From: Nodosilinea sp. LEGE 06152
Lineage (GTDB): Bacteria > Cyanobacteriota > Cyanobacteriia > Phormidesmidales > Phormidesmidaceae
Length of the DNA: 64,000 nucleotides
Direction: 5' to 3'
NCBI RefSeq assembly: GCF_015207525.1
Contig: NZ_JADEWR010000004.1
Span: forward strand, 225,801 to 289,800
Below, in pieces: positions 1 through 9,882 of the stretch (position 1 is the first letter of the stretch; each line of letters starts with the position of its first letter). A program made the translations under genes and the position numbers. The notes under the pieces were generated by a model. The model had not been told where the DNA came from. It ran no database searches and saw only the letters and a program-made list of their open reading frames with translations.

Positions 1-48
1 CCTCACCTCCCTCACCCTCCCCACCGACCTCACCCCTCCCACATCCCA
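1..48. other. C-rich low-complexity leader
   Basis: The stretch before the first gene is almost entirely C and T with scattered A, built from imperfect repeats of TCACC and CTCCC. It could be the tail of an upstream gene cut off by the window edge or a simple-sequence leader. No motif can be named. Confidence 0.4.
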
Positions 49-828
49 ATGCCCCTCTTCAACACCATCACCATCCGTACCCCCGAGAGCGTTGAGCTAG
101 AGTTTGTGCTGGCTGGGGTGGGCAGCCGGGCCGTGGCGCTGACCCTCGACTACCTGTGTTTGGGCGCAGGGCTGGTGGGGCTAACCCTGGTCTACAGCTT
201 TTTGCTGGTGCGACTGCTGGCGGTGGATACGGTGCTGTCGATTCCCAGTGAGACGGTGCAGCTTTGGGTGACGGCGATCGCAGCTGTTCTGGCTTTCTTT
301 CTCTACATTGGCTACTTCGCGCTGTTTGAAACCTGGTGGTACGGCCAAACTCCCGGCAAGCGCTGCGCCAAAATCCGCGTCATTCGCGACGACGGTCAGC
401 CCGAGCGGCTGCCTCAAGCCACGCTGCGATCGCTGCTGCGCCCCATCGACGACATTTTGTTCATTGGTTTTTTCTGCATTCTGCTCAGCAAAACCGAAAA
501 ACGGGTGGGCGACTGGCTGGCGGGCACCTTAGTGGTGCAAACCGACCCCGTCACCAACAGCCAAATTCGAGTGCCCGAGCGATCGCAGGCGATCGGCAAA
601 GACCTGCTGGCACTGGTCGAGATCACCCGCCTCTCCCCCGACGACTTTGCCACCGTGCGTGAATTTCTGCAGCGGCGGCAGGCCATGAGCCCCAAGGCCA
701 AAACCCTGGTCAGCGACCAGCTCGCCCGCCGCTTCAGAGGTCAGCTGGGGCTCGAAACCCTGCCCACCGAGATGACCACCGATACCTTTTTAGAAGCAAT
801 CTACTTTGCCTATCAGGAAGGCAATTAG
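49..828 (+). CDS. RDD family membrane protein
   Basis: Integral membrane protein of 259 residues with an RDD domain. The N-terminal part carries hydrophobic segments at about residues 30-55 and 72-95, then a loop with the FETWWYGQTPGKR motif that is typical of RDD proteins, and a third hydrophobic segment near residues 135-148. The C-terminal 110 residues are soluble and charged. RDD proteins are thought to be transporters or membrane scaffolds, but the substrate here is unknown. The ATG at 49 is close to the window edge, so any upstream operon partner is not visible. Family assignment is firm and function is not. Confidence 0.85.
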   Translation: MPLFNTITIRTPESVELEFVLAGVGSRAVALTLDYLCLGAGLVGLTLVYSFLLVRLLAVDTVLSIPSETVQLWVTAIAAVLAFFLYIGYFALFETWWYGQTPGKRCAKIRVIRDDGQPERLPQATLRSLLRPIDDILFIGFFCILLSKTEKRVGDWLAGTLVVQTDPVTNSQIRVPERSQAIGKDLLALVEITRLSPDDFATVREFLQRRQAMSPKAKTLVSDQLARRFRGQLGLETLPTEMTTDTFLEAIYFAYQEGN

Positions 829-997
829 GGCGCTAAGGGGTGAGGAGTAGGGGAAGACTTCGGTAGATACCTCCGGCTCCTTCCAAATCACTTCCCGTCA
901 ATCATTAGGAACCCGTAAAGCTTAGAGCATCCTTATAGCCAGGCTGCTATCATTCGCAGCATGGTTTTGCTGCTCACCCTACATCCTGTTCCAGGTC

Positions 998-1681
998 ATG
1001 TTCTTCGACCCTATTTACATCCTGCTGGTTGCTATACCCACGGCCATTCTCACTTTTTGGGCACAGAGTAAGGTCAAAGGCACCTATCGCAAGTACTCGC
1101 AGGTGCAGTCCAACATGGGCATGACTGGGGCTCAGGTGGCTCAAACCATTCTGGTCAAGAAGGGCGTGCGCAACATCAAAGTCGAGCCAGTGGCGGGCGA
1201 ATTGACCGATCATTACGATCCCAGCGCCAAAGCGGTACGCCTCTCCCAGGGAATTTACGGCTCCGGGTCGCTGGCGGCGGCGGCGGTGGCGGCCCACGAG
1301 TGCGGTCACGTGCTGCAAGACGTCGAAGGCTACAAGTTTATGAACCTGCGCGCAGCCCTGGTACCGGCGGTAAATTTGGGCTCTAGGCTTGGCCCCATGC
1401 TGATTATGGCGGGGCTAATTTTCAACTTTTTGAACCTGGCCTGGCTGGGGGTGATTTTCTTTGCCACAGTGCTGCTGTTTCATGTGGTTACCCTGCCAGT
1501 CGAGTTTGATGCCTCACGCCGTGCCCTGCGGCTGGTTGATGAGTTGGGCATTCTTCAGGGCGAAGAGAATAAGGGGGCACGAGCTGTGCTGAGCGCTGCG
1601 GCCCTGACCTACGTAGCCACTGCCTTCACGGCGTTTCTCAACCTGTTGTACTACATAATATTGATCAACCGCCGCCGTTAA
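998..1681 (+). CDS. YugP-type zinc metallopeptidase
   Basis: Membrane-bound zinc peptidase of 227 residues related to Bacillus YugP. The zinc motif HECGH is at residues 100-104, within an alanine-rich helix. Residues 4-21 form an N-terminal membrane helix, and further hydrophobic segments lie near residues 128-168 and 200-222. The length is normal for the family. The next gene starts 12 bases after its stop, so the two are probably cotranscribed. The natural substrate of the family is not established, and a role in membrane protein turnover is inference. Confidence 0.88.
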   Translation: MFFDPIYILLVAIPTAILTFWAQSKVKGTYRKYSQVQSNMGMTGAQVAQTILVKKGVRNIKVEPVAGELTDHYDPSAKAVRLSQGIYGSGSLAAAAVAAHECGHVLQDVEGYKFMNLRAALVPAVNLGSRLGPMLIMAGLIFNFLNLAWLGVIFFATVLLFHVVTLPVEFDASRRALRLVDELGILQGEENKGARAVLSAAALTYVATAFTAFLNLLYYIILINRRR

Positions 1682-1693
1682 ACCCGCGCTGCT

Positions 1694-2080
1694 ATGACCG
1701 CTCCATTGCCGACTGCTCCATCGCCAACGGTTGAGTTTTACGAAGGTATTGCCGAAACCATCGACAACATCAGCCTCAGGCGCGATCGCGCGACGAACAA
1801 TCGCATTGTGCTGCTGACCTTTAACCAACTGCGGGCGATCGAGCAGTTTCAGAGTTTTCGCAGTCGGTTTGCCAGAGCGCTGAAGCTAGTCGATGAGGAA
1901 GGCGCGATCGCCATTGAGCCAGAGGGAATTAAGTTTATTTTTGGCGGTCCCGAAGGCGACGACCTGCAGCGGGTAGAGTGCAAGCTGGTCATCGATCGCG
2001 ACGATCACTGGGATCGCCTGATGCGTTTTATGCAGCGCTATGCCCAAGCCAACGGTATGGCCTATGGTGAATCGCCCTAG
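1694..2080 (+). CDS. Psb28-like (Psb28-2 type) photosystem II assembly factor
   Basis: Protein of 128 residues that I read as a Psb28 paralogue. It opens with VEFYEGIAE and a run of L-R-R residues, corresponding to the conserved start of Psb28 (IxFxxGIxE ... LxR). It also has the central DEEG motif (VDEEGAI) found in Psb28. Its C-terminal extension (FIFGGPEGD, DDHW, RFMQRYA, NGM) is longer than in canonical Psb28 and matches my recollection of the Psb28-2 form. Psb28 proteins bind the cytoplasmic side of the CP47/RC47 assembly intermediate. It lies 12 bases after the metallopeptidase gene. The paralogue assignment is from motif memory, not a search. Confidence 0.65.
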   Translation: MTAPLPTAPSPTVEFYEGIAETIDNISLRRDRATNNRIVLLTFNQLRAIEQFQSFRSRFARALKLVDEEGAIAIEPEGIKFIFGGPEGDDLQRVECKLVIDRDDHWDRLMRFMQRYAQANGMAYGESP

Positions 2081-2148
2081 GCAGATGGTTTATCCTAGAC
2101 CAAGCCCACCGCTATGGCAGGGTCTTGTTTACCCAGAGTCAGGTGCCC

Positions 2149-3069
2149 ATGAAAATTGCAATTACTGGAGCCACAGGTTTCGTCGGTAGTCGCCTGGTAG
2201 AACGGCTCCAGGCCGACGGTCACAGCGTTGTGGTGCTCACCCGCAGCGTTGAGCATGGTCGTCACGCGTTTCCCGCCGCCAAGTTTCCCCAGGTCGAGGT
2301 GGTGGGCTACAGCCCGCTGGCATCGGGTGGGTGGCAAGATGGCGTGTTCTCAGGCTGCGATGGCGTGGTAAACCTGGCCGGAGCACCGATCTCAGAGCGC
2401 TGGAGCGACGAGCACAAGCAGGCCATTATGGATAGCCGCAAGGTGGGCACCGAAAAGCTCGTCGAAGCCCTGGCCAAGGCTGACCCAAAGCCAGCGGTAT
2501 GGGTCAACGCCTCCGCCATTGGCTACTACGGCACCAGCGAAACCGCCACCTTTGACGAAACCAGCACCCCAATCGACAACGATTTTCTCTCCCAAGTATG
2601 TCAGGCCTGGGAGGGGGCGGCTCAATCGGTCAAAAACCACGGTACTCGTCTGGTAATTTTGCGCTTTGGCATTGTGCTGGGCATGGGTGGGGCGGTGGCC
2701 AAAATGCTGACCCCCTTTCGCATGTTTGCCGGAGGCCCCATTGGCAGCGGACGTCAGTGGTTCTCCTGGATTCACCGTGACGATGTCGTCAGCCTGATTG
2801 TGCAGGCCCTGCAAGATCCTCAGATGGAGGGGGTTTACAACGCTACGGCCCCCAACCCCGTGCGCATGGGCGAGTTTTGCAAAACCCTCGGCAACGTGCT
2901 AAATCGCCCCTCCTGGCTGCCGGTTCCCGATTTTGTGCTAGAAGCAATTTTGGGCGACGGTGCCCAGGTGGTCTTGGAGGGCCAACAGGTGCTGCCCAAA
3001 CGTACCGAGGCCAGCGGGTTCACCTATCACTACAAGCAGGTGAAAGCCGCCCTCGAAGATATCGTTTGA
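2149..3069 (+). CDS. TIGR01777-family NAD-dependent epimerase
   Basis: Short-chain extended reductase-like protein of 306 residues. The ATG at 2149 is chosen over the TTG at 2125 because it places the Rossmann motif GATGFVGSRL right at the N-terminus. Later landmarks are VNLAGAPI, the substrate-side SAIGYYG motif supplying the catalytic tyrosine, and a C-terminal DUF1731-like region ending in a predicted helix. Cyanobacterial members have been called SulA or cell-division inhibitor homologues, although E. coli SulA is unrelated. Epimerase or oxidoreductase chemistry is expected and the substrate is unknown. Confidence 0.88.
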   Translation: MKIAITGATGFVGSRLVERLQADGHSVVVLTRSVEHGRHAFPAAKFPQVEVVGYSPLASGGWQDGVFSGCDGVVNLAGAPISERWSDEHKQAIMDSRKVGTEKLVEALAKADPKPAVWVNASAIGYYGTSETATFDETSTPIDNDFLSQVCQAWEGAAQSVKNHGTRLVILRFGIVLGMGGAVAKMLTPFRMFAGGPIGSGRQWFSWIHRDDVVSLIVQALQDPQMEGVYNATAPNPVRMGEFCKTLGNVLNRPSWLPVPDFVLEAILGDGAQVVLEGQQVLPKRTEASGFTYHYKQVKAALEDIV

Positions 3070-3108
3070 GCTTCAGTTTTTACCCCTAGAGAGTTGCTAA
3101 AACACGCC

Positions 3109-3744
3109 ATGGATATTGGTGAGCTGCGTCGCGACTATACCCAGCGGGGCCTCGATGCCACCGACCTCGACCCCGACCCCTTTGCCCAGTTTGAGCTGTG
3201 GTTTCAGCAGGCCCGCGAGGCCGACCTGCTGGAGCCCAACGCCCTGGTGCTGTCGACGGTATCGGCTGAGGGAGCGCCCTATCAGCGCACGGTGTTACTC
3301 AAATATTTTGACCGCAGTGGTTTTGTGTTCTTCACCAACTACGGCAGCCGCAAGGCCCAGCACATCGCGGCCAACGCTCAGGTGTCGCTGCTGTTTCCCT
3401 GGTACCCGCTAGAGCGGCAGCTGGCGATCGCAGGTACCGCCAGCAAAATTTCGGCAGCGGAGTCGCTCCGGTATTTTTCATCGCGCCCTCGCGGTAGTCA
3501 GCTGGGGGCCTGGGTATCGCAGCAGAGCAGCGTTATCCCTTCGCGGCAGCTGCTAGAGCTGCAGTTTGACAAGATGAAGGAAAAATTCCTCAACCAAGAA
3601 GTACCCCTGCCCGATTTCTGGGGGGGCTACCGGGTCAAGCCCACCAGCTTTGAGTTCTGGCAGGGGCGACCCAGCCGCCTGCACGATCGCTTTTTGTACA
3701 GCCTAGACCAGAGTGAGTGGAGAATTTCTCGGCTATCGCCCTGA
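3109..3744 (+). CDS. pdxH: pyridoxamine 5'-phosphate oxidase
   Basis: FMN-dependent oxidase of 211 residues that converts pyridoxine or pyridoxamine 5'-phosphate to pyridoxal phosphate, the last step of B6 salvage. The ATG at 3109 gives the typical start ([10 protein letters not shown]). Characteristic stretches are [34 protein letters not shown] and the C-terminal [11 protein letters not shown] followed by WRISRLSP. These are substrate- and FMN-binding parts of the family, and the length is standard. It is the last conserved gene before an AT-rich stretch. Confidence 0.95.
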   Translation: MDIGELRRDYTQRGLDATDLDPDPFAQFELWFQQAREADLLEPNALVLSTVSAEGAPYQRTVLLKYFDRSGFVFFTNYGSRKAQHIAANAQVSLLFPWYPLERQLAIAGTASKISAAESLRYFSSRPRGSQLGAWVSQQSSVIPSRQLLELQFDKMKEKFLNQEVPLPDFWGGYRVKPTSFEFWQGRPSRLHDRFLYSLDQSEWRISRLSP

Positions 3745-4025
3745 TGTTGAAGCTAACTTAGCGCAGAAGAACTTTACAGGTTTTTCTCTAAAGGAAGGCA
3801 AAAATTCGGTGAGCCGACCAGGTTTCCTAACTTGAGTCCAGCTTGGGCACAAGTAAATGTTGCCGTCGCAAAATATCTTGAGAATTGTTAGATATATAAC
3901 TTACCCTAAGTAACTCAAGATGAGAGCATTACTTGAGGCGGCTCTATTGTCGCTCTCAAAGCCAGCTTTTTGCTGCGAGCAGAAGACTTATCTATTTTAC
4001 CAATCAATCCTGTATTAACAAGAAG
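3745..4025. other. AT-rich intergenic stretch before the TIR gene
   Basis: A noticeably more AT-rich stretch than the flanking genes, with no HIP1 octamer and no supported gene. It contains tracts such as TTAGATATATAACTTACC that could serve as a promoter for the TIR gene. No terminal inverted repeats or tRNA remnant were found that would mark an insertion boundary. Confidence 0.5.
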
Positions 4026-4757
4026 ATGAAAAAATACGGAAAGATTTTTATCTCCTACCGACGAACTGATAGCCCTTCCGAGAGTGAGCGTATTTACGAG
4101 CGTCTGTCGCAAGAGTTTGGTGAGGATAACGTATACAAAGATGTTTATTCTATTGCCGCTGGGTCAGATTATAGAGAAGACATAAAAAATGCCCTCGAGC
4201 AATGCGATGTCTTGATAGTCGTCATCGGCAAAGATTGGCTAACCGTGCTTGAAACAGGCAAGAAAATGCGACGATTAGACAACCCAAAAGATTGGGTTAG
4301 GCTTGAGGTAGAAACAGCTTTAGAGCGCAAAATAGTTATCATCCCCGTCCTCGTAGGTGGAGCAGATTTGCCTCAAATTCACGAATTACCAAATAATTTG
4401 AAGAAGCTCATTTATTTTAACAGTGCCAAAATCCGTGAATATCAAGACTTCAAACGCGACATGGAAGACTTAATAAAAAGTATCAAGTCTCATTTTTCCA
4501 GTAAAGGTCTTACTTTTTCAGACTCTCAAAAGCCCAAAGATAATCAGAACACAGAAGCAGTTCAGGTTGCTTTCCGCCCACCTAAACTTAAAAAGAAAGA
4601 AAGTACAACTACAAGTGATAAAGTACTTTGCTTTGTGTTTACTGTTTTAGCTTTTGCCTTCCCAGTAATTGCTTCCAACCTTTTTATGGACATATTCGGA
4701 TTTCTGTTCTTTATTGTAATCGCAACAATGTGTGTTTACGAAAAAGAAGGACGATGA
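4026..4757 (+). CDS. TIR-domain protein with C-terminal membrane segments
   Basis: Protein of 243 residues, AT-rich relative to its neighbours. The N-terminal 150 residues form a bacterial TIR domain. KIFISYRR marks the first strand, DVLIVVIGKDW the fourth, and RLEVETAL supplies a glutamate (E94) at the position of the NAD-cleaving catalytic residue. After a lysine-rich linker come two hydrophobic segments at about residues 198-217 and 220-238, so the protein is probably membrane-anchored with the TIR domain in the cytoplasm. The ATG at 4026 starts the domain directly; an upstream TTG at 3933 would add 31 residues without domain character. Bacterial TIR proteins act as NADase effectors or scaffolds. 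A role in defence is inference, because no sensor gene sits next to it. Confidence 0.85.
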   Translation: MKKYGKIFISYRRTDSPSESERIYERLSQEFGEDNVYKDVYSIAAGSDYREDIKNALEQCDVLIVVIGKDWLTVLETGKKMRRLDNPKDWVRLEVETALERKIVIIPVLVGGADLPQIHELPNNLKKLIYFNSAKIREYQDFKRDMEDLIKSIKSHFSSKGLTFSDSQKPKDNQNTEAVQVAFRPPKLKKKESTTTSDKVLCFVFTVLAFAFPVIASNLFMDIFGFLFFIVIATMCVYEKEGR

Positions 4758-4784
4758 TACGTGGGCAATCGATCGCCTGTCGCC

Positions 4785-5288
4785 CTAAACCAGCAGGCTA
4801 AAATCAACCCGCTCATAAATATCCATCATCGGCAGACGGGCATCGGTAATGGCCAACTCTACCACCGAGTCCAGCCCCGTCTGGGCAGTCATACCCCACA
4901 GGTGCTCTTCAGCCCGGTAAAACTGCTCGACTCGAGCCTCGGCCTGGTGCACGAACAGGTAAGCCTGCAGATACGGAATCGTTCGGCATTGGCGAAAAAT
5001 TTCGCCTCGCTCTGGCAGTGTCGCCGCCTTTGGACTGTAACCAGGGGTTGGATTGGCCAAAATCTCAAACATGACGCAGGGGTTGAGCACGCGATCGCTC
5101 TGGCCGTCGTGTAGCAGCGGCTCACCCGCCACCACCAGCAGGTCAGGATACACGCCAAAGCCCTGGTCCGGCAGCCACACTTGCACGCCTCGGGGCAGCA
5201 CCTCATAGAGGCTGTGGCCACAAGTAACATCCATCAGGCGCATCAGGTTGCGTAAGATGCGGCCCTGGTTAACCGAACCATCACTCAT
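4785..5288 (-). pseudogene. truncated Uma2-family (PD-(D/E)XK-like) protein
   Basis: Reads as the C-terminal three quarters of a Uma2 (DUF820) protein, a family very abundant in cyanobacteria and resembling restriction endonucleases. Visible family landmarks are VQVWLPDQGFGVYPDLLVV, LNPCVMFEILA and LQAYLFV. The usual first 35-40 residues (EYVDGEI region) are absent. The lysine normally found in the GEK...Y motif is isoleucine (GEIF). The ATG at 5288 overlaps the end of tldD by 8 bases, so translation may be coupled. It is probably a nonfunctional remnant, although a shortened functional protein cannot be excluded. Confidence 0.6.
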
Positions 5289-6690
5289 ACCAGTCTTCGG
5301 CTTCGCCCCCCACAACCACATTGCGAATCCGGAGACTAGGGCCACCGCAGCCTACGGGTAGCCCATTCTGCCCGCCCTTGCCGCAGCCCCCCGACTCATC
5401 CCAGTAAAAGTCGTCGCCGATCGCCTCGATATCGGCCAGGGTGCGAAACACATTGCCCGACAGGGTAACATCCCGCACGGGTTCGGCGAGCTGCCCATTG
5501 CGAATCATCCAGGCTTCGCCAGCCGTAAAGGTAAACATTTCGCCATTGGTCATACCCTCCAGCCAGTTGCGGGCATAGACCCCTTCTTTAATGTCGGCAA
5601 ACAGGTCATTGACGGGGGTGGTGCCGCGCTCAATCCAGGTGTTGGTCATGCGCACCAGCGGCGAGTAGTGGTAGTTGAGGCAGCGGGCGTTGCCGGTGGG
5701 CTGCTCGCCCAGCTTGCCCGCCGTCTCGCGAGAGTGCAACCGCCCGACCAGCACCCCATCTTGAATCAGCTGGGTGGTGGTAGCAGGGGTGCCTTCGTCG
5801 TCGTAAAAATAGCTGCCGCGATGACCCTCGGGGGCTGCCCCGTCGAAAATTTGCAGACCGCTGGGGCCAAACCGGCGTCCCATGCTCATTGATTCCAGCA
5901 AGTCGGGATTCTCGTAGGCCATATCAGCTTCCGAAAGGTGGCCAAAGGCTTCGTGGACAAACAGCCCGGTCAGAATTGGGTCAATCACTACATTGTAGGT
6001 GCCCCCCCGCACCGAAGGTAGCTCTAGCGCCGCAACAGCCCGCTGGGCTGCCTCCATCACCTGGGTATCCAGATTCTCCAGGTCTTCGTAGGCTTTGCGC
6101 GAACCCGTCGTTTCGCGCCCGGTTTGCACGGTGTCGCCATCGCGGGCGGTGGCGGCAAACCGCATTTCCATATCCGACCAGGCCTGATCGATCAGGGTGC
6201 CTTCGGAGGTGGCCAACAGCACCCGCTGCGCGACATCGGTGTAGCGAACGGAGGTCGTGGCAATGCGATGGTCTACACTCTGGAGCAGGTCGGCGTAGTG
6301 GCTACACAGGGCTTTTTTGCGGGCCAGAGGAATAAAGCGGGGGTCGGTACCCGCCAGGGGTAGGCGACGGGCAACCCGCACCGGGTCGATGGGGGCCAGC
6401 AGGGTTTCATCGTGGCCGACCAGACGAGCCGCAGCTACAGCCGCTTCCACACAGGGGGCCAAGCTCTCCAGATCGTTGAAGCTGGCAAAGCCCCAACCGC
6501 CCCGATAGCAAGCCCGCACATGCCCCCCGATCGCGATCGCCTCGCTGAGGGTCTCAGCCTTTCCGCCCCGCAAAAAGACATCGGTGCCCTCAGACTGCTC
6601 TAGGCGAATCGCCAGGTAGTCTACCTGCACCCCCCAGCGATCGCACAGTTCCTGCATTCGGGTCTTAGCCTGATCAATCGCCTCTGCCAT
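5281..6690 (-). CDS. tldD: TldD/PmbA-family metalloprotease
   Basis: Protein of 469 residues of the TldD family, which with TldE (PmbA) forms a cytoplasmic zinc protease that cleaves unfolded peptides through a tunnel. The zinc motif HEAFGH (HExxxH) is at residues 246-251 and is followed by LSEAD. Later conserved stretches are DDEGTPA and LTSG-like VTLSGNVF, and the C-terminus reads GCGKGGQNGLPV. The presence of the zinc motif marks it as the catalytic TldD partner rather than TldE. No tldE gene is in the window. Length and domain order are normal. Confidence 0.92.
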   Translation of the reverse strand: MAEAIDQAKTRMQELCDRWGVQVDYLAIRLEQSEGTDVFLRGGKAETLSEAIAIGGHVRACYRGGWGFASFNDLESLAPCVEAAVAAARLVGHDETLLAPIDPVRVARRLPLAGTDPRFIPLARKKALCSHYADLLQSVDHRIATTSVRYTDVAQRVLLATSEGTLIDQAWSDMEMRFAATARDGDTVQTGRETTGSRKAYEDLENLDTQVMEAAQRAVAALELPSVRGGTYNVVIDPILTGLFVHEAFGHLSEADMAYENPDLLESMSMGRRFGPSGLQIFDGAAPEGHRGSYFYDDEGTPATTTQLIQDGVLVGRLHSRETAGKLGEQPTGNARCLNYHYSPLVRMTNTWIERGTTPVNDLFADIKEGVYARNWLEGMTNGEMFTFTAGEAWMIRNGQLAEPVRDVTLSGNVFRTLADIEAIGDDFYWDESGGCGKGGQNGLPVGCGGPSLRIRNVVVGGEAEDWYE

Positions 6691-6757
6691 ATCCCTACCC
6701 TGCCGCTTTTCCCAAATGTATCATTCAGAAGCCCCTGCCCAGGCTAAGATCACAGGT

Positions 6758-8130
<1,373 letters not shown>

Positions 8131-8225
8131 TTATCACAAAACGGGGGCCAGGCGAGAGGGGCAGCCGCAGCATAGCCAGCTTTACTGCTCTAGAAGCCGC
8201 CTACGTGTCTGAAGCTTACTCCTAG

Positions 8226-8810
8226 CTAGTTGAGGCCAACCCTGGGGTTGTCACACTCGGTATTGTTGGCAGTTTTGAGACTGCCCAGCAGATTGGCCAC
8301 AATCACGCACTGTTTAATTGCGCCTGGCCCACCGTTAACAACAATGACAAAGGGTATACTGTTGCGATCGGTCGGTAGTCCCTGATGGTTGAAGGCAATA
8401 TTGTTAACTGCCGTATCTTTAGAGCCGTCAGGCCTTACCCGATAGGCCTCTAGCCTAATTTGGCCAGAGCGGTTGGCCTCGCCGCCAAGCTCCTGAGGCG
8501 TACCTGTAAACACGGGGTTACCGGCAGCGTCAAAGTTTAGAGATCCAATTCTCAGCGTGGGTTTGGAGACGGCAGTAGTCACTACTTCTACTCGGCGGGC
8601 CTGGCGCAGTTGAATGGCATCCTGCTGAGCGTTTCTAATGGTTTGAACAACATCGCTGCGTACAGCGATCGCCCGCTGGCGACTGGAAAAGGCAAACCAG
8701 CTCGGCGCTGCGATCGCGGCTAGCACAGCAGCAATAACCACCACTACCAGTACCTCAATGAGGGTAAACCCTGCTTTAGACTGTTTAGCCGATGTGCTCA
8801 GGCGTTTCAT
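8226..8810 (-). CDS. hpsD: pseudopilin, hps locus (HpsD position)
   Basis: Type IV pilin-like protein of 194 residues. The prepilin peptidase site KAGFTLIEVLVVVVIAAVLA lies near the N-terminus, with the cleavable glycine and the +5 glutamate followed by the hydrophobic assembly helix. The rest resembles GspH/FimT-type minor pseudopilins. The ATG at 8810 gives a short positively charged leader; an upstream start at 8837 would add nine residues. It is the last of four same-strand genes beginning with hpsA, matching the hpsABCD order described in Nostoc, where hpsB-D encode pseudopilins required for hormogonium polysaccharide secretion and gliding. The D label rests on position. Confidence 0.75.
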   Translation of the reverse strand: MKRLSTSAKQSKAGFTLIEVLVVVVIAAVLAAIAAPSWFAFSSRQRAIAVRSDVVQTIRNAQQDAIQLRQARRVEVVTTAVSKPTLRIGSLNFDAAGNPVFTGTPQELGGEANRSGQIRLEAYRVRPDGSKDTAVNNIAFNHQGLPTDRNSIPFVIVVNGGPGAIKQCVIVANLLGSLKTANNTECDNPRVGLN

Positions 8811-8869
8811 AGCAGGCACCAGAATAAAATAACTCAAATTTGATTAGGCTAAAAAATGTACCCGAGTTA

Positions 8870-9844
8870 CTACAGGCCAGGCTGTTTATCGAGCACTCCC
8901 CGAATGAGTACTTCAGACCTCAAGGTGGGCAACCTGCCAGCCTGTGAAAAGGCACCAAGACCAGAATTTTCAGTACTGGCGTTACCCCGCAAAAACACAA
9001 TTAGCGTTTGGTTGCTGCCGACAGTTAGACTGGGATCGTCGCGGTTAACTTGGGTAGTTCCTTGCCGTACACAAGCGTAGAAGTTATTGGCATTGGCTGG
9101 AGTTTGCAGATAGCCCGTTGGGCACAAGCCGGTAGTGGCTGCGTTTGTATCCGTATTATCGACGAAGTCGGTGAGCACTGACAGGTTGCGGGGGGTAGCC
9201 CCTGTTCCCTTAGTCCACCTATCAAAGGTATTGGTGCTGCCGGTCGGTTCTGTATAGCCAGGCGTAATATTTAGGGTAGATAACCCAGTTGCCGTGTACT
9301 TGGGTAGCTCGTAGCGCACAATTCTAGACTTGCCACCCCAAATGTCGTTCCCAGTATTTTGTTGCTGGGCATAGACCACCAAGGTGTAGTAGCCCTGGCG
9401 AAGCTTTAAGGTGTCGCATTCATTCCGTTTGACCCCCGAAAACGTCGTAGAACAAGCGTTGTTGAAAAAGGTTCTAACGTTTGCATTGTTGGGGTCTAGC
9501 GGATCTAGCCGCCAAAAAGCCAGCACCGGCACTTCACCCGGGTTAGGAAAGTTATCGAGTTGGCCAGTGACAGCATCAGGGGTTGAGTAAATAAATACAG
9601 CCTCCCCCGCATCGCGGGTAATGTAGTCGATCGCGCGACGCATGTCTTGCTGAGTTTGCGTAAGTATCTCTTCACGGCGGTTGATTTTTAGCAGCTCAAC
9701 TACCAGGTACAGCATGGTGCCAACTATCAGCGACCCCACTACGATCGCTACCAGCAGCTCAATCAGGGTAAAGCCACGCTGCCCAGTTCGTTCAGCCCGT
9801 AGTAGCCCAGCAAGCATTAAATTCATAGCGGCTTTTTTAGCCAT
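8870..9844 (-). CDS. hpsC: hormogonium polysaccharide secretion pseudopilin HpsC
   Basis: Pseudopilin of 324 residues. After a leader of about 23 residues comes GQRGFTLIELLVAIVVG, a textbook prepilin cleavage site with the +5 glutamate and hydrophobic helix. The large C-terminal part is rich in N, T and G with a few cysteines and resembles PilW/GspJ-type minor pilins. It lies 38 bases downstream of hpsB and is in the same operon. Predicted to be processed by prepilin peptidase and assembled into the export pseudopilus. The HpsC name is based on order and length. Confidence 0.82.
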   Translation of the reverse strand: MAKKAAMNLMLAGLLRAERTGQRGFTLIELLVAIVVGSLIVGTMLYLVVELLKINRREEILTQTQQDMRRAIDYITRDAGEAVFIYSTPDAVTGQLDNFPNPGEVPVLAFWRLDPLDPNNANVRTFFNNACSTTFSGVKRNECDTLKLRQGYYTLVVYAQQQNTGNDIWGGKSRIVRYELPKYTATGLSTLNITPGYTEPTGSTNTFDRWTKGTGATPRNLSVLTDFVDNTDTNAATTGLCPTGYLQTPANANNFYACVRQGTTQVNRDDPSLTVGSNQTLIVFLRGNASTENSGLGAFSQAGRLPTLRSEVLIRGVLDKQPGL

Positions 9845-9882
9845 AGGGTGTCACCCTCAAAAGACAGTTGTAGATCGCACAA

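Noticed and set aside
836-853. A minus-strand ACTCCTCACCCC stretch resembling the unpaired core of the cyanobacterial RNA Yfr1
   Set aside because: The core differs from ACTCCTCACACC, and no flanking hairpins with the expected arrangement were found.
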